Of a stretch of 7,448 nt of DNA, positions 6,240 through 7,448 are shown one piece after another; the stretch's first letter is position 1; every line of letters starts with the position of its first letter. Source of the DNA: Bacteroidota bacterium (lineage in GTDB: Bacteria; Bacteroidota; Bacteroidia; Bacteroidales; UBA12481); the NCBI GenBank assembly GCA_030592205.1, contig JAUVKA010000194.1:1-7448 (forward strand), read 5' to 3'. The position numbers and the translations under genes were made by a program. Below the pieces are notes generated by a model that saw only the letters and a list, made by a program, of their open reading frames with translations, had not been told where the DNA came from and made no database searches.

Positions 6240-7031
6240 ATGGAATACGGGGTCAGTATTTTAAGCGTAATACCAGTACGATCCGAACCGGATCATCGAA
6301 GTGAAATGATTAATCAGTTACTTTTTGGTGAACAGTTTACAGTGCTGGAAGAAAAAGATGGCTGGCAGCATATTCAGAGTTCTCTTGATGGATATATAGG
6401 TTGGATTTCAATGGGGACGGCAATTTCTCTGGATAAGGCACCAATAACAGGAAATCCCAATCCATATGAGGTCATTTCCCAGGCTATGAGAGTAAGTCCT
6501 ATTGCCTCACCTGAAAGTTCCTTCTTGATTCTTCCCGGCAGCAGCCTTCCGGGACTTGATCCTTCAAATGGGGAATTCGCCCTCGGCGGTATAAAATACA
6601 AGGCTCATGCAAGTTTCTTGCAAAAACAAGAATCGTGTACCCCTGAGAAACTTTCTCAAGCTGCAATCATTTTCATAAATGCACCTTATCAATGGGGAGG
6701 AAGGAGTTTATTTGGTGTTGACTGCACTGGATTGGTCCAACTTGCCTATAAAATATGTGGAATTGCTCTGCCCAGGGATGCCGGCCAACAAGTACTAAAG
6801 GGAGATGCTTGTAACTTCGCCTCTGAAGCCAGGCCAGGCGATCTTGCCTTTTTTGCAAATCCCGAGGAAGAAATTTCCCATGTCGGTATGATCCTCGACC
6901 AGGATCACATTATCCATGCCTCAGGAAAGGTGAGAATCGACAAATTTGATCACCAGGGAATATATAATAGGGAACAGGAAAAATATTCTCATGTTTTAAG
7001 GGTGATAAACAAGTATTTACCAAACGTTTAG
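6240..7031 (+). CDS. Cytoplasmic SH3-NlpC/P60 (C40) peptidase, YkfC-like gamma-D-glutamyl-diamino acid endopeptidase
   Basis: This 263-aa protein is probably a cysteine peptidase that cleaves the gamma-D-Glu-diaminopimelate bond in murein peptides. The N-terminal half carries an SH3b-like domain, with IPVRSEPDHRSEMINQLLFGE at about 11-31 and WQHIQSSLDGYIGWI at about 42-56. A second, less clear SH3-like segment spans about 75-130. The C-terminal NlpC/P60 domain runs from about 135 to 256, with YQWGGRSLFGVDCTGLVQLAY containing catalytic Cys162, then ISHVGMI with His214 and HIIHASG with His226 as the remaining triad members. There is no signal peptide or TM segment, so the enzyme should stay in the cytoplasm and act on imported wall fragments, as YkfC-type recycling enzymes do, rather than on the intact wall. 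It has its own TAnnTTTG element and is transcribed away from the 7TM-HD gene. The family assignment is firm. The exact substrate (for example a requirement for a free N-terminal L-Ala) is inferred from YkfC. Confidence 0.93.
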   Translation: MEYGVSILSVIPVRSEPDHRSEMINQLLFGEQFTVLEEKDGWQHIQSSLDGYIGWISMGTAISLDKAPITGNPNPYEVISQAMRVSPIASPESSFLILPGSSLPGLDPSNGEFALGGIKYKAHASFLQKQESCTPEKLSQAAIIFINAPYQWGGRSLFGVDCTGLVQLAYKICGIALPRDAGQQVLKGDACNFASEARPGDLAFFANPEEEISHVGMILDQDHIIHASGKVRIDKFDHQGIYNREQEKYSHVLRVINKYLPNV

Positions 7032-7079
7032 GCGATGTTAAAGAACTGTTAAGAAGTCTCAGGAATATCTATTAATTAT

Positions 7080-7087
7080 TACTTTTG
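7080..7087 (+). promoter_or_regulatory. -7 element upstream of the OB-fold-like lipoprotein
   Basis: TACTTTTG is an exact TAnnTTTG match in the 93-nt gap after the peptidase gene. It predicts a transcript start near 7094 and a leader of about 31 nt before the ATG at 7125. No convincing -33 TTG is seen. It suggests the lipoprotein has its own promoter instead of depending only on read-through. Confidence 0.45.
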
Positions 7088-7124
7088 CGAGCGTTAACTA
7101 AAAACCCAAAAAACGCAGAATACT

Positions 7125-7448
7125 ATGAAAAAGTTGATTTTCGTCCTCATGGGAGTAATGATTTTGGTTTCCTGTAACAACGAGAACAGAGAACTCAAAA
7201 ACCAGGAGGCTGTAGTTGTATCATTAGCCGATTTTGAGAAAGAAGCCCTTAATCTGGTTGATCAGAAGATAGCTCTGGAGGGAACAGTTACTCACGTATG
7301 TAAAAATAGTGGTAAAAGGTTTTTCCTTGGTGAAGAAAGAATTAAAATAGTGTCCAGCGATAAGATCGGCTCATTTGAAACCAGCCTGGAAGGTAGTGAT
7401 GTATTGGTAGAGGGAGTTTTACGAGAAGAGCGTGTTGACGAAGCTTTC
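7125..7448 (+). CDS. Lipoprotein with OB-fold-like domain, 5' part, runs off the window
   Basis: The first 108 codons of a gene are present and the frame is open to the right edge. The N-terminus MKKLIFVLMGVMILVSC is a short lipoprotein signal with lipobox LVSC and lipidated Cys17, so the product should be anchored in an envelope membrane. A polar linker follows (about 18-32). From about residue 45 the pattern VDQKIALEGTVTHVCKNSGK, then RFFLGEERIKIV and LEGSDVLVEGVL, looks like the strand order of an OB-fold domain of the small periplasmic type found in Bacteroidota lipoproteins. Cys59 in HVCK is a single cysteine in the mature part, at a position that might bind metal or heme, but nothing further supports this. 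No function is assigned. The gene is downstream of the peptidase with a probable own promoter. Lipoprotein call firm, OB fold inferred. Confidence 0.85.
   Translation, partial: MKKLIFVLMGVMILVSCNNENRELKNQEAVVVSLADFEKEALNLVDQKIALEGTVTHVCKNSGKRFFLGEERIKIVSSDKIGSFETSLEGSDVLVEGVLREERVDEAF

Overview
The window looks like chromosomal DNA of a member of the Bacteroidota, probably a Bacteroidales/Marinilabiliales-like lineage. This is inferred from three things: exact matches to the Bacteroidota -7 promoter element TAnnTTTG upstream of three genes, the near absence of usable Shine-Dalgarno sites, and gene types common in that phylum (an M24 aminopeptidase of the HEGPQ type, a fused formimidoyltransferase-cyclodeaminase, a PgpH-type 7TM-HD protein, a signal-less YkfC-like NlpC/P60 peptidase and two short lipoproteins). 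No phage, transposon, CRISPR, tRNA or rRNA feature was seen. Coding density is high and no gap between genes exceeds about 140 bases.

Positions 1-3431 (+ strand) hold a peptide and histidine catabolism block. It contains the 3' end of a Xaa-Pro aminopeptidase, then hutI (imidazolonepropionase) only 8 nt downstream, then after 138 nt a full-length bifunctional ftcD. HutI makes formimino-glutamate from imidazolone-propionate. FtcD transfers the formimino group to tetrahydrofolate and deaminates the product, giving glutamate and 5,10-methenyl-THF. The first two steps (hutH, hutU) are not in this window.

The hutI-ftcD spacer is almost entirely two abutting heptamer tandem arrays. The first (GAATTRT) supplies the last codons and the stop of hutI. 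The second (CGARTAA) contains three perfect copies of a 21-bp higher-order unit. This is the most unusual structure in the window.

Positions 3461-6131 (- strand) hold a probable two-gene unit: a 7TM-HD phosphohydrolase (PgpH/YqfF family, predicted c-di-AMP phosphodiesterase) followed by a small lipocalin-like lipoprotein. It converges on ftcD with only 29 nt between the stop codons. The 7TM-HD gene has a recognisable promoter that fixes its start at 6131 and excludes longer readings.

Positions 6132-6239 are a compact divergent promoter region. On its + side lies a cytoplasmic SH3-NlpC/P60 peptidase (YkfC type, murein peptide recycling). It is followed by the 5' part of a lipoprotein with an OB-fold-like domain that runs off the right edge. 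No clearly new multi-gene system was found. The heptamer arrays are the item most worth a second look.
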